Positions 63,244-64,000 of a DNA stretch of 64,000 nucleotides are shown here, in pieces. The first letter of the stretch is position 1, and each line of letters begins with the position of its first letter. Source of the stretch: Anthracocystis setariae (taxonomy: Eukaryota; Basidiomycota; Ustilaginomycetes; Ustilaginales; Ustilaginaceae); the NCBI GenBank assembly GCA_928724745.1, contig CAKMXJ010000037.1, positions 124,001 to 188,000 on the forward strand. The letters are read 5' to 3'. The notes beneath the pieces are model-generated. The model saw only the letters and a program-made list of their open reading frames with translations, ran no database searches and had not been told where the DNA came from. The position numbers and the translations under genes were made by a program.

Positions 63244-63341
63244 CAAAGATACACACGGTAATCCACTCAACCACAGTCGGAGTTTGACATCGATGGAAGA
63301 GAGGGGAGCGGAAAGGGTATATGTGATTGCCAGAAGGGGTT

Positions 63342-64000
63342 TCACGCAGCAGCTGAAGCACCTTGGGCTGATGCGGAGGAAGCGCTCGTCTGTGCCCCAG
63401 CTGTCGAAGCGGCACTTCTCTGAGTCTTGACATGGAAAGTGCACTGCGGAGCCTGATTTGTTTCTGCCACAACGGCACTTGGCACATCGAGCTGTGCCAG
63501 CGCTCCCTTCACGATCCCGACTGGGTACGCCAAAAATAGCCTGGCCTCTTTCGCCGTCACCTGTGCCCCCTGTGCTGTCGAAACGTTGCGTAACGGTTGG
63601 AAGTTGTTATCATGCAGCACATACACACCCCTGTGATTCGTTCTCAGATTGTCCACCTGCTTGCCCCATACCGCTGTCCAGACCTCCTTGCAGATGAACT
63701 TGAGCGCATCCAGGGTGTCGGTGAACCTGGCTCGATCGCGCGCGAGATTTTCGGTCATATGATAGCCAACATGGTATCCGATGCCTTCGAGACGTGCGAT
63801 CAGCATAGTTTCAATCTCGCTGAGCGTTTCTGTCGACTCGATACCCGAGACGGAACGCACGGCTTCGCTGTGCGCTACAGCGGTGGTCTGTCCGCCTGGG
63901 TTGGGGGTTGTGATTATCGAAGTGGGTCGTGCTGGTGGGAGAATGATGCCGACACGCGAGAGTTCTTCGCGTGCAAGAGATTGTTTGCGAGCGACGAAGC
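63342..64000 (-). CDS. TRS33: TRAPP complex subunit Trs33 (TRAPPC6), 5' end outside window
   Basis: The frame is open from base 64000 to the stop at 63342 and has no in-frame ATG inside the window, so the N-terminus is missing. GTG at 63860 lies in the middle of the gene. The family core is clear: ARLEGIGYHVGYHMTENLAR, RFTDTLDALKFICKEVWTAV, KQVDNLRTNHRGVYVLHDN and LFLAYPVGIVKGALAQLDV. Trs33 is a small subunit of the TRAPP tethering complexes that activate Rab1-type GTPases in ER-Golgi traffic and autophagy. A polar insert (about 60 residues, Pro/Thr-rich) lies before the core and an Ala/Ser/Gln-rich tail follows it. Convergent with PDCD5, 98 bases between the stops. Confidence 0.9.
   Translation of the reverse strand, partial: FVARKQSLAREELSRVGIILPPARPTSIITTPNPGGQTTAVAHSEAVRSVSGIESTETLSEIETMLIARLEGIGYHVGYHMTENLARDRARFTDTLDALKFICKEVWTAVWGKQVDNLRTNHRGVYVLHDNNFQPLRNVSTAQGAQVTAKEARLFLAYPVGIVKGALAQLDVPSAVVAETNQAPQCTFHVKTQRSAASTAGAQTSASSASAQGASAAA

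Noticed and set aside
1..64000. CRISPR arrays, operons, ribosome-binding sites
   Set aside because: The window is eukaryotic; the only regular arrays are simple microsatellites without unique spacers.

Overview
This window is nuclear DNA of a basidiomycete fungus, most likely a smut (Ustilaginomycetes). The evidence is long, mostly intron-free genes with G/C-rich third codon positions, short GT-AG introns where present, a conserved fungal housekeeping set (PUS7, MAF1, FPR1, BST1, PDCD5 and TRS33 homologues), and an island of small secreted-protein genes of the kind smuts use as candidate effectors. I cannot assign a species.

Layout. 1-2.7 kb: 3'-truncated TMEM184/Hfl1-type (DUF300) membrane protein. 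4.0-8.4 kb: a PIF/Harbinger DNA transposon (convergent MYB-like and DDE transposase genes, TTA target duplication, imperfect terminal repeats) whose MYB-like gene is split by a gag-only LTR retrotransposon with two LTRs that read as identical. 11.6-20.1 kb: secreted GMC oxidoreductase, Gig1/DUF3605 protein, membrane-linked alpha/beta hydrolase, secreted multicopper oxidase.

20.5-30.2 kb: cluster of six predicted secreted proteins. Four are short paralogues, largely cysteine-free after the signal peptide, with a W-W/H-x-x-Y motif. The four paralogues and a 809-residue triple-repeat protein share a phase-2 intron at the equivalent place in a helical module, so the large protein looks like an expanded fusion of the same module. 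One paralogue has a probable frame problem at an 8-A run. This cluster is the most novel part of the window.

30.4-64 kb: mostly housekeeping genes. In order: TMA23-like ribosome biogenesis factor, BST1 (GPI inositol deacylase, long C-terminal tail), secreted GH3 beta-glucosidase, fatty-acid hydroxylase superfamily protein, OPT transporter, a 3.9-kb gene-empty stretch rich in TACAGTA-type words, PUS7, MAF1, a BQT4-like inner nuclear membrane protein, FKBP12 with a possible mitochondrial start, a KDM3-type JmjC protein, a steroid 5-alpha-reductase family enzyme, PDCD5 (four exons) and TRS33 (5' end outside the window).

The secreted oxidases, glucosidase, transporter and small secreted proteins fit a plant-associated life style. 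That link is inference. I found no tRNA, rRNA, CRISPR or bacterial-type features.
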